From positions 19,871,911-19,935,910 of the forward strand of contig CM037843.1 of assembly GCA_021234535.1 (NCBI GenBank): DNA of 64,000 nucleotides. The letters run 5' to 3'. This document shows, one piece after another, positions 1 to 11,497 of the stretch (its first letter is position 1; each line of letters opens with the position of its first letter). A program made the position numbers and the translations under genes. The notes beneath the pieces were generated by a model. The model was not told where the DNA came from. It did no database searches and was given only the letters and a program-made list of their open reading frames with translations. The DNA is from Stichopus chloronotus (lineage: Eukaryota; Echinodermata; Holothuroidea; Aspidochirotida; Stichopodidae).

Positions 1-1010
1 TAAAACCTGGATGCATGCGGCTCCAGCTAGAGTGCAAAAAAGCAACGAGGGAAAAGACGGCCCCATGCACTGCAACTGCCTTTCCAGAGATGATGTCAAT
101 CTAATATAATGTCAACTGGTCGAAAACAAGCACTCGTACGACCTAAGTCACGTATACTGGAGCACTGGGTTAGCGATGCACTTTCATAAGAAAGACCTAC
201 AATAATCTGATACACATGATAACGATTAAAAGATGCAATGAGAAACTGGCCACCCTCTCTAATCCTCCTCAAAACTTCTGCTATGAAATCATAAGCAAGG
301 CTGGAATAAACAAAATGTTCCGAACACGTCACAAGTAGTTGGCCCTGCCAATTGAATATATGCATGGATATACACAGCATTTAAGCACAGTCTTGACCTT
401 TTTGCAGCAAAGTCCTATCAAGTGCAGTAATTTTACATACACATAAATATACATATATGTGGGTGAGTACGTAGGTGAGTCGGTTATGTGTTTGATCTAA
501 GACAGGCAAGAAGAGTTCACTATTGGTTTCAATACGTGGGCGTACTATGCATGCTGGGCATTGAAGATAATACATTTGTGCTCAGTGCAAATAGTATAAC
601 AAACTAAATAGTAGCTATTCAATATCCCCAGTTCACAGTTAGTTTAAATTTTTCCTTAAGTGTTAGAAGATGAAAATGGGGGGGGGGGGTCAGCACGACA
701 CCACCTGGATCATACCATCATCCCATCATTATCTTCCATTGCATAGAGGGCAGCATATCCTTGACAGTCAATAATCCTATGTTGATAACTTCTGCCAATA
801 TGTCTGACATGAGCTACGGGTTTTAACAGCAATGTCACATGCAAGGTCACTCTATTTGTGTTGCCCAAAGTTTGCAAAATGGAAATTCGATCCCTTCAGT
901 GGTCTAAAGCATAGTTTGATGCCAATCATCAATGACAGACAGAGCAAACTGTTTCAAATCTTACATCCAAAACATAGTGTCCAGGGATGAGAGATTATGA
1001 CTTTTCCTCT
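1..1010. other. no gene recognised
   Basis: No homology was recognised on either strand. A 94-codon minus-strand ORF (380-96) reads like protein but has a stop directly before its ATG and no matching gene family, so it is not called. A short poly-G run (about 678-690) is the only simple repeat. If RAD51B continues leftwards, this is its 3' flank or its last intron. Confidence 0.5.
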
Positions 1011-1298
1011 ATCTTGTGCAGGCTTCCTCAATTAAATTTTCTGAAGCACCACATTACAAAATGTTTCTGATATAATGCGCCACTGATTGTCGTCCTGGGG
1101 GAGGGGTATAAGGGGAGAGGGTGTCTCCCTCCCCTTTTGAAAATCAGTCTGTGGGAAGAACTAGATATATTTGCCTATCTTTGAGACAGAATAACTCTTG
1201 TCAGAAAAGTTATAAAAAAGTCAATTTTTGCGACAATCAAAACCACATCGCGCTCCACAAGTGGCGCTCGCTGCTATTTGAGGAAGCCTGATCTAGTG
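1011..1298. mobile_element. hAT-like MITE with TIRs and 8-bp target duplication
   Basis: A 272-bp non-autonomous DNA transposon runs from 1019 to 1290. Its ends are inverted: CAGGCTTCCTCAA on the left and TTTGAGGAAGCCTG on the right, matching over 13 bases. The flanks are ATCTTGTG (1011-1018) and ATCTAGTG (1291-1298), a 7/8 match of the 8-bp length typical of hAT insertions. CAG-type ends are also hAT-like. No transposase ORF is inside, so it would have been moved in trans. The superfamily rests on end sequence and duplication length only. Confidence 0.8.
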
Positions 1299-2420
1299 AA
1301 CACAGCATTGTTCACACTTAAGAACGCACCTGTATTTCAAGTCTGCAAGGACAATTAATTCTTGTAGTGTGGATGCTCGCGCACTTGTACTTCAAGTCCA
1401 CATGCATTCTCAATAATAGCCAGGCAGGCTCCCTTTTGGAGTTCCTTCAATTCCCTTGTATTCTTAACAAATGTAATGTGAACCCTCGTGGCCTAAGTGG
1501 TGAAGCGAGATGGCTGAGATAGTAGCTGGCCCATCAAAATGTAAACAGCTGATTTGACCATGTCACACATGCACACGGCATTAATCCTGCAAAGCGTACA
1601 TATTAAGAAGCTAACTTGTTCTTACATGTGAACCAGTCACGTTCTTAACTAGATAATCCTCCATGCGGACTTAATATCAATAAGTACAATTGCGTTCTTT
1701 AATGTAAACAAGGCCAATAGCACAGCAGAACTTGGCCTCAAAATAAAATGTTATCATTCACATTTTTATGAAAGCCAACTTTTAATCAGCAGGACCTGAA
1801 CCTAGATATGATGTAAGGAAAAGATTGTGGTCCATCTCTGGTCACGATCTCAGGGTTTGAAAATCATCATATTGGGGGGACCTCAAAACAATCATTCCAA
1901 GACATTAGCAGGGCATTGCCAAAGATGATGGCAACTATTTGTTTACACAAGTCATGAATCTTTGCTACCACAATATTTAGAGGTTTTCATCAAGCTGCCA
2001 ACATGAAATGTAGGACTTGAGATCACAGTTGGGAAGTCTAAACTTGTCCAGTAGAGACAAACAGACAGATAGACAGACAGACAGATACAGATAGGCAGAC
2101 AGACAGCAGTCCATGTAATTTTATACATAAGTATTAAGCTACTTACAATACAAACAGTTGCAATTGTGAAAAGTGTCATCTAACAGGTCCTGGAAAATTA
2201 AATTTTCAATTCCTGTCTTCTGTTACCAAATATTTGTTTAATGCCATGTAAACATTGCCAATTTTAGGAGTAATTAGTCAATGATGTGCACATCCTTGTT
2301 TAATTGCGTTTGAGGTGAGTGAAAATGAAAACTACTGAAGAGCTAGGATGAAAAACTGAGGATGAGCAACTTGTAAAGTCCATATTCTCCAACTGTGCAA
2401 AGAAGGGGGATAGAGTGGAG
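1299..2420. other. unassigned, with a GACA microsatellite
   Basis: No exon was recognised. A degenerate (GACA)n tract with interspersed GATA units lies at about 2055-2106. A tRNA A-box-like sequence at about 1489-1500 has no B box and is not called. Confidence 0.5.
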
Positions 2421-2935
2421 GGATACTTTGGTGGTTAGAGTGTCTGTCTTGCAGGCACTAGGTTCCCAGATCAAGTCCCGGTGTTACCACTTGGAAATTT
2501 TCTGCAGACTCAAAATTAGTTGTTCGGTAAAGCAGTTTACAGTGGTGCTGAGTGGGTTATTTGGTGAGTTCAGTTTGGGTGCCTGTTGTCAGATTCAGGT
2601 CTTGTCTGCTTTAGGTTGATCCGTGCAGTTAATCTGTGTTGTTAATGGGCCGTTGAGCTGGGCAGGACACTCCCAGCTATTAGAAATGTGGCTAAAGACT
2701 GGGAGTTACAGTTCACTCTTGTCCATCACATGGGGACGTTAAATGGCAATTCCCGGGAGCAGGTTTGGGGTTGGTATGGGATTGTTGTCTCACTCCTGTC
2801 ACGTTATGTTCTGGACGCTGATCGAAGAGAGTAGGTGAATTTTGCCGGTGTTCATTCATAATCAACTCAGGTAAAGGATTCTAGATGCGTCCAGACTTAC
2901 TGACCCTCAAAAATTTCAAATTCAAATAGAGCATC
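2421..2935 (+). mobile_element. tRNA-derived SINE
   Basis: The 5' end resembles a tRNA head: an A-box-like TGGTGGTTAGAGTG at about 2428-2441, then a B-box-like GATCAAGTCCC at about 2469-2479, at tRNA spacing. The body follows, with a stretch around 2735-2760 (GGGGACGTTAAATGG) of the kind seen in invertebrate SINE central domains. It fades into AAATTTCAAATTCAAAT near 2930. Sea urchins carry tRNA-derived SINEs with such internal Pol III promoters. Exact borders and flanking duplications were not resolved. The 74-codon ORF inside is meaningless. Confidence 0.65.
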
Positions 2936-2970
2936 AGAATTATTTTGCTTGTCACATATTTCTCTGGTTG

Positions 2971-3350
2971 CTCTAGCTCAGTGGTTCTCAATCAGGGGAT
3001 GGGATAATGGGGTGGGGTCATTTTAGTATCCCACAGCGGTGAGAATTACTCCTGTCCGATATAAAAGTCTTAACTATTTTAAATCTGTAAGATGAATCCT
3101 GAGTCCAACGATCTGAGGCTGTGGGCACACTGAACCGTTGCAGGAGAACGGAACCAGACCTCATCCATGTGTTCTCAGCACACTAATTTTTGTGTCCTCT
3201 GTATTTGCTGAAGTTAATTCTGAAACTAGCACAAGCGCTTTTCTGCGGTCAGTGTAACTTTTGATTTTTTTTAGGAGGGGTGATGCCTAGGGTGGCTCAC
3301 TGGAAAGGGGGCAATGGGACAAAAACGTTGTAAGATCCGCTTCTCAAGCT
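2971..3350. mobile_element. hAT-like MITE with 7/8 target duplication
   Basis: The element spans about 2979-3342 (364 bp). The left end CAGTGGTTCTCAATC is the classic hAT/Charlie-type terminus. The right end TTGTAAGATCCGCTT is its diverged inverted counterpart. The flanks are CTCTAGCT (2971-2978) and CTCAAGCT (3343-3350), 7 of 8 bases alike. There is no intact transposase ORF, so it is a non-autonomous or decayed copy. The left end is certain; the right end is set mainly by the duplication. Confidence 0.75.
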
Positions 3351-3795
3351 GCACTTGTATGCCAGGTGTAATGCCAGCATTATCACCTGGTTTGAAGTCA
3401 ATAATCCTGAATAGTTTGCATACATTACACTGGCTCTAGAGGGGTTCATACTAAATCTCTATTCAAAAATGCTTTTTCTCAAAGAAAAAAGGGACAAAAG
3501 GTAATCACCATGGTGACAATCAGAGAAGAGCCTTAACTTTGAGATTACTAAGAAAAAGATACCCTTTCAGCGATGTGAGTGAAAACAATTTAGTTGCCTC
3601 ATACAGAAGTGCACTTCACTCTTCAGATGTCCTCTTGATGATCAATATTTACTTTTGGCAAACAAAATTGGGTCTGAATGAAAAGCACTGTTTTTTCCTG
3701 CCTCCTACAGAGTTTACCTTTCACAAAAGTCGTCAGCTCTGACAGAATCCGTTAAAAAGCGAAAATTATGCCTTGATCAAATAGAGGGTGAAGCA
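3351..3795. other. unassigned; possible plus-strand terminal exon
   Basis: A strong plus-strand acceptor (a pyrimidine run ending CTCCTACAG at about 3710) precedes an open frame of about 40 codons to a TAA at about 3835. It is lysine-rich and matches no family I recognise. It overlaps the minus-strand exon candidate at 3796-4043, so at most one of the two is likely. ATCACCATGGTGAC at 3504-3517 fits the 14-base X-box pattern, but there is no promoter context. Confidence 0.3.
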
Positions 3796-4043
3796 TTTAT
3801 TGCTGAAATTGTAAAAACTGTGCCAAGTCGAGGCTAAAAAAACAAGGCTTGAGATGGGAGGAACGGCAACCTATAACACGGAAACAGGAAGAAGCAAAAA
3901 AAAATGAGGAAAAGGAAAACTATGATGTGAGGAGCGAAAACTGAAGAAAGGGCACTAAGCTGTTTGCCAGTATCATCACAATCTGTTTTCTCATCTTTTT
4001 GAGCAAATTGCATCTCGATGGATGGAGACATCCCAGGCAGTAA
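3796..4043 (-). CDS. possible alternative last exon of RAD51B
   Basis: On the minus strand a strong acceptor (T-run, then CCAG) opens an exon at 4043. Frame 0 stays open to a TAG at 3836-3834 and begins LLPGMSPSIEMQFAQ. An AATAAA signal follows at 3801-3796. Phase 0 is exactly what the RAD51B exon at 5498-5640 would donate into. Vertebrate RAD51B has isoforms with different last exons. However, the sequence does not resemble the usual AKSPLAPF C-terminus, and the tail turns hydrophobic and low-complexity. The plus-strand ORF at 3711-3835 competes with it. Function is inferred only. Confidence 0.3.
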
Positions 4044-4286
4044 CTGGAAAAAAAAATTAATAAAATTACCCAAATAACATTATACAAAACCTTGAAAGCC
4101 AAAACAGGGTCCACCCACAATTTGAGTAAAGCAAACACTCCATTCCTGTGTTTGCAATAATGGAGAGACCTTGTGGAAAGTAATATTATTTATCTAGCAT
4201 GAAAAGACACAAAAAGATCTAGTCCAAGACACAAAAAGCATGAAAAATGTATGTCAATTGAGAAGGACGCAAACTGGTGCACAAAT

Positions 4287-4420
4287 CTTCACTGCAAGAC
4301 GAAAAGGCTTGGGACTATGGTGACCGGATACGCACACACCCAATTGCCAGATGCTAGACCATAGTCGATACAGTAATGCATAGGTTACATGAGGTAAGGG
4401 AGCGATCGCTGTGGATTGCC
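4287..4420. mobile_element. palindromic MITE family, copy 1 (half element)
   Basis: This carries the family core CAGATGCTAGACCAT, followed by a diverged GTCAATACGGTAATGCATAGGT and then GAGGTRAGGGAG. The same order of sequence occurs at 15.1, 43.4, 50.7 and 51.3 kb. Only one arm of the palindrome is present. Upstream it shares CTTCACTG...AAAAGGCT with the 43.4-kb copy but not with the two-armed copies, so these two form a subfamily. Confidence 0.75.
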
Positions 4421-4849
4421 ACAACGGAGAGACCTTGTGAAAAATAATATTATTTACCTAGCAAAAATGCATTAGAGACACATTTGTATTAACGATATCA
4501 ACAAAAAGAAAGGAGTGGAGGGCATGATCATGAAAGAACTGGTGAAAAATGGAAGAGAAAAGAATTTCTTGTTGCTAACTGAATAATTTCCATCCTTGAA
4601 ATAAAAATAATAAAATTGTTAGAGGATAATTGCATTCAAAGTAACACTGCAATTCAGCTAATGATAATATTGCACTGTCATACAGATGACTTACTATTAT
4701 TAAAGACAATATGACATGCTTCTAGAAGAGAGCTCAGGCTTCATTCGGAAGTTGCGAGGTGAACCCTGAATGAAAATCCGTGGAATTTTTGTCATATCTA
4801 TTACTGTTTTTGAGATGACTTTTCTAACTTTGATGAAAATGCAAAAACA

Positions 4850-5225
4850 GATGACATGGAGTGTATTTCTTTTTTAACTCTTTATATGTCTCTTCATCAC
4901 TGGGTTTCACACTGGTAAGTAACATCAATATTTTTGAAGACAAAAATTTTATGCTTCGAAGATAAAACCCCTCTGAGAATACAAAATTGTCAAGTGTCCT
5001 TGAAATAATATTAGGTAAACAAAGGATTAACATAAGATATGTCATAGAAGTTCATCTCTTGACATCCCAGATTTGCGTGACTTAGCCAATGTTTATGCAT
5101 GATGCAGCTCTGAGACTGGAATTTGCCTGTAAAAGTGTCAATATTTGATGCACTTTTATGGAATTTGTTGCAATTTTTCAACATTTTAAATGATTAAATG
5201 CACCCAATAGTCCAAAATGTCACAC
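4850..5225 (+). repeat. dispersed repeat family R1, copy A
   Basis: This stretch is similar along its length to the reverse complement of 48315-48680. Shared blocks include a 19-base run at 5017-5035, CTTAGCCAATGTTTAT, and CCAAAATGTCA near the right end, all in the same order. No ORF, poly-A tail or clear TIR is visible, so its class (old MITE, SINE core or other) is unknown. Three short ORFs overlap it and are not genes. Confidence 0.75.
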
Positions 5226-5497
5226 AACCTGTATAACCCTGCTTACACTAATCCCAAGAAAAACATGCTTAATATCCAATTTCAGTGGCCACTACTAGTT
5301 GTTCAGTGTAAAACAAATTCCCTTCCCCAAATCCAAACACCAATGACTGTTACAAGGCGTAGGAAAAAACAGGTATTGATGGAGAAAAGCCGAAGAGAGA
5401 CAACATATTCTACATACGACGACGGCTGCTGGAGATCAAAGGGACTCGCATATCAAATGTTCCACAGAAGTTAGAAATGATCTTCACTTCATGTTAC

Positions 5498-5640
5498 CTC
5501 TCTCCTGTTGTCATGGCAATACTGCAGAACCAGCCTTGTATTAACACTGTGGCCCCACGTGTTGCCTAAGGCAGCTGTCACAAAGCCTTTTCCTTCCTCT
5601 GTGAAGAGACGAGAGATTTCTTGATCGAGACGGAAATAGT
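5498..5640 (-). CDS. RAD51B: RAD51B internal exon (ALGNTW block)
   Basis: This minus-strand exon of 143 nt encodes 47 full codons plus the last two bases of a split codon. It contains AALGNTWGHSVNTRLVLQY, nearly identical to the vertebrate RAD51B block (AALGNTWSHSVNTRLILQY), which distinguishes it from RAD51C, RAD51D and XRCC3. The acceptor is TTGCAAG before ACTATT, and the donor is GAG followed by GTAACA. The leading AC completes a GAC codon with the G donated by the exon at 13162-13267, so the phases agree. RAD51B acts in the BCDX2 complex (with RAD51C, RAD51D and XRCC2) in homologous recombination in the nucleus. This block belongs to the C-terminal part of the RecA-like core. The exon leaves in phase 0. 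Confidence 0.92.
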
Positions 5641-6830
5641 CTTGCAATTGGAATATTTAAGGTGTTAAGCTGTTAAGTAGAAATGAATGCAGTTCGTAAA
5701 TTCTTCAGGGTCTCAATTTGCAAAAAGTCAACGTATTCATGCGAAAATTTCCTTCCTGAGACCGGTAACTGCTGGGGAATATTGTGAGCCACCAAATGAG
5801 ATCGACTAAGAGGATTTTGCTTAACTCGCAGACTGAAGTTGTTTTATGGACAATGCATGTATGATATGGTCTTAATTTTTACATGTATTTCATCCTGATA
5901 ATGTGGTGATAAATTGTACAGAAAAATTGTTCATGCAGATGGAAATTAAAACAAGGATTAAAACAATACATCAACTATGACACAAGTATGTTATACTTAA
6001 CACAGTAATAAAACTACACAAAAGGAAACACAATAAGTACAACTGTACACACCTAGGCTTCTTTTTTACATGACATTAAACGTTTAAAGGGAAAATAAGT
6101 CATTCCAAACTGAACTAATATGAATAAGAACTGATATTCTTAAAACCAAAATTTGTGAAAACAGAATGATAGATTACTCAAAATAAGAAAGATTGCCTTT
6201 CTTCTTCTCAAGAAATAAGTTTCTCACAGATAGAAATTCAGTTTATTTGTTGTTCAAGAACAATTTCCAGAAACTTAAGAACATTCAAATGATGCATCTT
6301 CCGTAACTCGTGCATGTTTTGAGGATGTGAAGCTTTTGCAGATGTTTTAGAGATGATCCTGAATGGTTAAACAATGATTAAACTTATTTCTTTGCATGTG
6401 ATGCTGGTGCTTTTCAAATGCCCTATTTTCCCTTCATGTCTGCTATAGCTGCACTCTCCGTCCACCAACTTGGAGATGGCATCTTTTGGGGTTTTCATTT
6501 TATTGTGACAATTGATCACTGATCTTTAATCATACAGTAGGTCTTTCAACAACATGAATTTCCATCCTGATGTCAATGAACTTTTGACCTAATTACCACA
6601 TTGCAGCATTCTCGGCTTCAATTGAAATTGTACACACATATGTATTCCCGACAGTGTGGATGTGTGAGTCCACATTTATGACTTCTTTGATCATGAATAG
6701 AACATCTTTGAGAACAAAAACTTACAACTGATGTTATACTTGGTATGTTTAGTACCTTACTGAGTACATGAGGACCCTACTGTCTCTGGTGAAGATCGAT
6801 TTCATCTCAACGTCATCATTTCATTTCAGT
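5641..6830. other. RAD51B intron sequence
   Basis: Intron sequence between the two RAD51B exons. It is AT-rich and no further exon or clear transposon was recognised in this part. Confidence 0.6.
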
Positions 6831-7745
6831 AGAAGTCAAAAAGTGGAAACCTCAAGAATGCGAGTTTGCATCTGATCTCACATTAGGTAATAATTACCGA
6901 CCGTTACTTGGAGTGATCTCATATTTAGTCTGCACATATTGTTTTCACTGATCCCTAAAAATCCGATTCAGGAAATCTTTACTCGCACCTGTTGCGTGCC
7001 TGGTTGCATTGCTAGCATTGGCATTTCCACAGTGTCGTACATCACAGTTGTTGTGGAGGGATTTTTATGCTTTTCATGCTCATCGATAGAGCTGTCGATT
7101 CTCAGTGAGAAAAAGAACCGAACTCCATTTTGAACTCTTTGCTTATAGTTTTTTTCCATGTTCAGGCAACCCGGTTGAATTTTGTAGCATGTTTGAGGGT
7201 CTATACAAACAGGGAGTACAAAACGGCAGATTATTTGCTGTGTGTGTAGTAATTTTGGAGCCAGGGAGTAAACGTCGCATAAGTACCTGGATACCCTGGA
7301 TGCAAATATAAAACACTACTGTGCATTCATCATACTGAGTACAAAATCCAAATATTTTTGATGGTGGTCAATAACGGTCAGGTGAGTTGAACATAGGTCA
7401 AAATGTGAAAACCTTGTGAACACAGCATCCTGCAAAAGCAAATTGGAATGACCTAATATTTGGTATGTATATCAATCGTTTTAAGTACAAGATTATTGTT
7501 TTGGTTTAGGTTGACAGTCATTTGAAGTCAGCAGAGGCCACACTGTGAAAACCATGTAAACAAAATATCACAAGAATGCAAGCGTGGTCTGATATCATAC
7601 ACTGTGTGCTAACCAACCACAAATAAGAAAACAACCTTTTGGGGATTTTGGTGAGGATCAAAGGTCAACTGAGGTCAGCAGAGGTCAAAATTGTAAAAAC
7701 GTTACTTACTAACACAGCATCAGAACGCAAGCTTGGAATGATGCT
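6831..7745 (+). repeat. tandem repeat of about 143-146 bp rich in AGGTCA
   Basis: Three diverged units are recognisable by the recurring order AGGTCA-like motifs, GTGAAAACC, AACACAGCAT, GCAAGCTTGGAATGATCTYATATTTGGTATG. They start near 7374, 7512 and 7655; the GTRAAAAC landmark recurs every 143-146 bp. A more degenerate unit lies near 6831-6935. The last unit has three AGGTCA hexamers at 7662, 7672 and 7682, each 10 bases apart. This type of repeat is common in echinoderm genomes as I recall it. The ORFs here are by-products. Confidence 0.75.
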
Positions 7746-10700
7746 ATATCAAGTATAGTGGTGGACTACAATACATTTAGTACATGTTTAATATGTCCTG
7801 TATTATTTAGAATAGCTCACTTTCTTATGACTGATCCATTACTGGCAGCATGCAGGGCTGGGCGGAATCATCAAAACTACACAGAATCCTTGAATTCCGC
7901 TTTGCATCTACTTCCAAATATATGGTATTTTGAAACCATAGTTGACAAAAGAACATGACAAAATAGGTTTTGATTAATGTGATTTTTGGCCGCTTAAAAT
8001 TTCAACATTTGATGCCATGTCCTGGTTCATTTCATTTTAAATCTTTATAGAAGCTGATGATGGCACACATTTTTAACTTCATTTGTGAGATATTTTAGGC
8101 AGTAGATTAACACCATTCTGGCAAAAAAAATCTCAAAATACCACAATCAAAATAAAAACAAGGGGGTGAGACAATACCAGAAAGGGACCCTCAGGTCAAG
8201 TCTATTCTTCAGACATTTTCAAAGCACCAACTGCCTTTATTAACAACCAGCCACCGGCACATGCGACCGATTTTTCATGAATACCGTACCTATACCTGAC
8301 ATTTACCTATATCCCCTGTAGCATCATCAAGTCATCTCTAAGGAAGTAAGTTGTCAAAACGTGATACATGAAAACACTTGATGCTCATCTTTACACACTA
8401 TAGGAACATTCAACAAGTACATTGCTGCACTTAAATCATTGAGACTTGTAATTTGTATCTCTGTTGCTGTGATCTCTCCGGATCCAACCTGTTGGTGTTT
8501 CTTTTGCATATCTGAAAAAAAAAAAATTTGGTTTGATGACCGGGAATTTAGCTACAGGTCTGTTGCTATGTACTGCTACTACAGAGTGTCATAAAATTCA
8601 CCAAAGTGAGAAAGCTCATCTACTAGAGTCCTGAGGGTCCTGAGGGTGCAACGACCCCAACCCTCCGTTCCCTCCCCTGACCCCCCAGGTCCCTTGCAAA
8701 AATGCTTGGCCCAGAGGCAGTTAAGTCAGGTCATGGCGTACATGACTCTCAGGTCCGTTTTAGCTGATGATAACGAGCTCTTACACACGAGGCATGACGT
8801 TCATTCATCCGTTATAAAGTCATGGTGGTGTGGCTTGACATCTGATACAAACACACATCTGCAAGTCGATAGACAATACTGTAAATAACTGCTCGCCTTT
8901 GTCAAAGCCGCTTGTTCCATGTTGATCATTTTACCAAACAGAAAATTGTCCATGTTTTCAGACGATGAACATGAAATGCTCCATATTGATGCTGATAATG
9001 AGCACGGTCTTCTTAGAGACACGCAAGGCAAATTCTCTTGGTCTTTTGTGCAAGATTAGATGAATCAATGAATAAATGCCAAATATGTTACTTAAAAATC
9101 TGTTTAAAAAGATTTAAGATAAGAAATCCTCTCCTCTTGTCACCTGTGCATGATACAGTAAATAATGAAATGACCTACTTTCCAACTTTTCAGCTTTCAG
9201 GCACAGGCCTGCAGTGTGATTGACTCAGCAGTTAACATAAACAATGTCACTCCCCCAACACACAACTGGATGAGTATGAGGAGATAAGAGATGATCAGTG
9301 ACTTTTTAATTAAATTGTTGAAAAGTACCATGGTGATATATCATTGCAGTAAAGTCTGAAATACCACAACAAAAAAAAAAACAACACCAACACCAACACA
9401 AGGAAGTCAAACAGCTGTTTGGTTTATATTCCTCTCTTGTTTGGGAGTATTAATGCCCAACATATTGAGTCAGGCCATGAGAGTGCACAAGGAAGAAATT
9501 GCGCCAATTTCAGAAAGACTCACTTGTAAGCGCTACAGAGGATATTGTGTGAAGGATGTTATTTGAATGACTTGGACATATCCACTCTCTATTGCATTTA
9601 GTCATTTCTCACCCAGCAGCAAAACAGTGACTTCAAACAGTCTACGGTACCTGTCTTTGGTTAAATAAAGCGTTTGTACACGGTCCAAACATTGGACAAG
9701 CATACCTAGAGTCCGTATCCTTCGGGGACCCTGTTCCCATAGATTTGACTTCCACTAGGCCACAAAATTGTTGTGAAGTTATAGTATGTATGACATTTTG
9801 CTTTGCACATTAACATAGCACCATTTCATTCAATTCAGTACATTTATTTCAGCAATGAACGAACATAGGGTGTACTGATGATGTACCAAATACAACAGTT
9901 TTAAAACAGTTAAATGACATCACTGAATGGAAAAGGAGAAATTGGAAGAAGGTTAAATACTTATTGAAAATTTTTCCCAAACTCAAGGAAATAGATTGTG
10001 TGGGAGACAAAAACAACAAAACAGTTGTTAACTAAACAACACAGTAACAACCAAATGATAGGGAACAATTCATGAATAAACTGAAGTACCACATATGGGC
10101 ATTACAATGAACTGTTCTCAGTTTAACAGGCACACATGCTTAATTTTGTTCAATGAATGGTGCAATGGTTGGGTTGCTTATTTGTTTCACGTGCATAAAT
10201 TATTAATTTTCAGTCCAATTACATCATTATGTGTTGACAATACGACACGCAAACGGTGAAAGAAATTCTAGGTGATCTATTTTGAAACCTGAAAACACTA
10301 AACTGTGAAAAGAAAAGTCAACATTTTAAATGATATCCACACTTCGAGGACTGTGCACTAGTGACAGGCTTTGGATCCAGCTAGCAATTTCCGAACGGGG
10401 TGCGCACACCGTCGATCGTACACGTCCTCGGTGAAATCACGTACTGTTGAATAAATCAAATTGTCATCCGATCACATATCATTCACATACCCTCAACAGT
10501 ACAAACCACCACTCACTATCTACTCCGAGACTATCATAAATCACGATCAATGATTGACCCTCACTTGTCTCACTAGAAATTGGCTACAAACTCGCAAAGA
10601 TGAATTTCTGCCTCACGGTGCACACGAAGGCTAATTCCTTCCTTCCGTACTTCTCCGACATCGGAAGTGGAGAAGGGATCGGTGGTATAGTCTTAGATAT

Positions 10701-11402
10701 AAATCAAGCCTGCTGTAGGTCTTTTTTGCTGCACGAGAATAAGTAGGAAATATCTTACACCAAAATATCAGTTATCATGATTTTCTTGAACTACAGTCTT
10801 TGTCAGAAATTTTAGATGAGATTCCTCATGACATACTCCCTGCTCAGTAATATGGTATAGACTGTCCTGGCAAGGCAACAGTGGGAGGGGGGAGGGCAGG
10901 GAGGGTAGTAGTAGCTTAGCTTCAGAGATCAGAAGATTACCGCCCAACAGTTTTATCCAAGACAGTATGTAAGTTAGTCTGTCTTCACAGCTGTGTATCC
11001 AAAATAAATTTCTACATGAGTGCCCCTCCATTATGAGATCAAGGATGTTCTTTTTATTTCAAACCGGAGAGGAAAGGGGACTGGGAACAGAGGGAGTACG
11101 CGCTGCGAATTCTGTGACATTTTGGTGCCTGCTGAATACTCACCAAACAACTTGAATAAACTTCCATGGAGGAAAAGTTGCCAAATTTCATGGATTAAAG
11201 CACAACAGTGGTTGAGTTTTTGTAGTTCCAGGCTGAGCTATTGCAAGCCAATATGGACATTAAGATAGGCCCATTCTTCCGTGTACTAGTTTGCCCCTTG
11301 GTTCACCCTGTTAGGTTATTACAGACTTGGAAATGTGTTAGCTCTATGCTGGTACTCTACACTGGACTCTGAGAAGGGCTTCTGAAGACGGTCATATCCT
11401 CT
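7746..11402. other. RAD51B intron; weak exon candidates only
   Basis: This is within the 7.5-kb intron. On the minus strand, a T-run acceptor (the complement of 8516-8527) opens about 50 codons near 8510-8360, but all three frames are open and none is recognised. A tandem GTCCTGAGG(GT) duplication lies at about 8629-8649. GC rises near 10370-10690, where the possible exon at 10577-10666 lies. Nothing else is supported. Confidence 0.5.
10577..10666 (+). CDS. possible exon with a DRAM-family-like motif
   Basis: After an acceptor (CACTTGTCTCACTAG), the open frame reads IGYKLAKM... and reaches FLPYFSDIG at the 3' end. Proteins of the DRAM/TMEM150/Frag1 membrane family have LPYISDTG-T at the end of the first membrane segment region. 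A weak donor (GTGGAG) at 10667 would leave phase 1, one base into the next codon. Against it: the match is nine residues, the donor is poor, no membrane segment is visible upstream, and the opposite strand has its own ATG-initiated frame (MSEKYGRKEL...) over the same bases. Confidence 0.2.
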
Positions 11403-11477
11403 CACCAACCGACAAGCAAACAAAGATCACCAACCCAACAGCCAACAAAGATCACCGACCCACCAGCCAACAAAGAT
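11403..11477. repeat. 25-bp minisatellite, three units
   Basis: There are three consecutive 25-bp units at 11403-11427, 11428-11452 and 11453-11477, each close to CACCAACCCAACAG followed by CCAACAAAGAT. They differ at a few positions, so the array is old or recently homogenised only in part. Confidence 0.9.
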
Positions 11478-11497
11478 CTAGAGAAGCCCCGAGTTAC

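Noticed and set aside
48..380. Last coding exon of RAD51B or another gene on the minus strand
   Set aside because: The 94-codon frame does not contain AKSPLAPF or any motif I recognise, and a stop lies directly before its ATG.
1485..1560. tRNA gene
   Set aside because: A good A box (TGGCCTAAGTGG) but no B box and no acceptor stem.
4824..5045. 73-codon minus ORF
   Set aside because: Lies wholly inside dispersed repeat R1.
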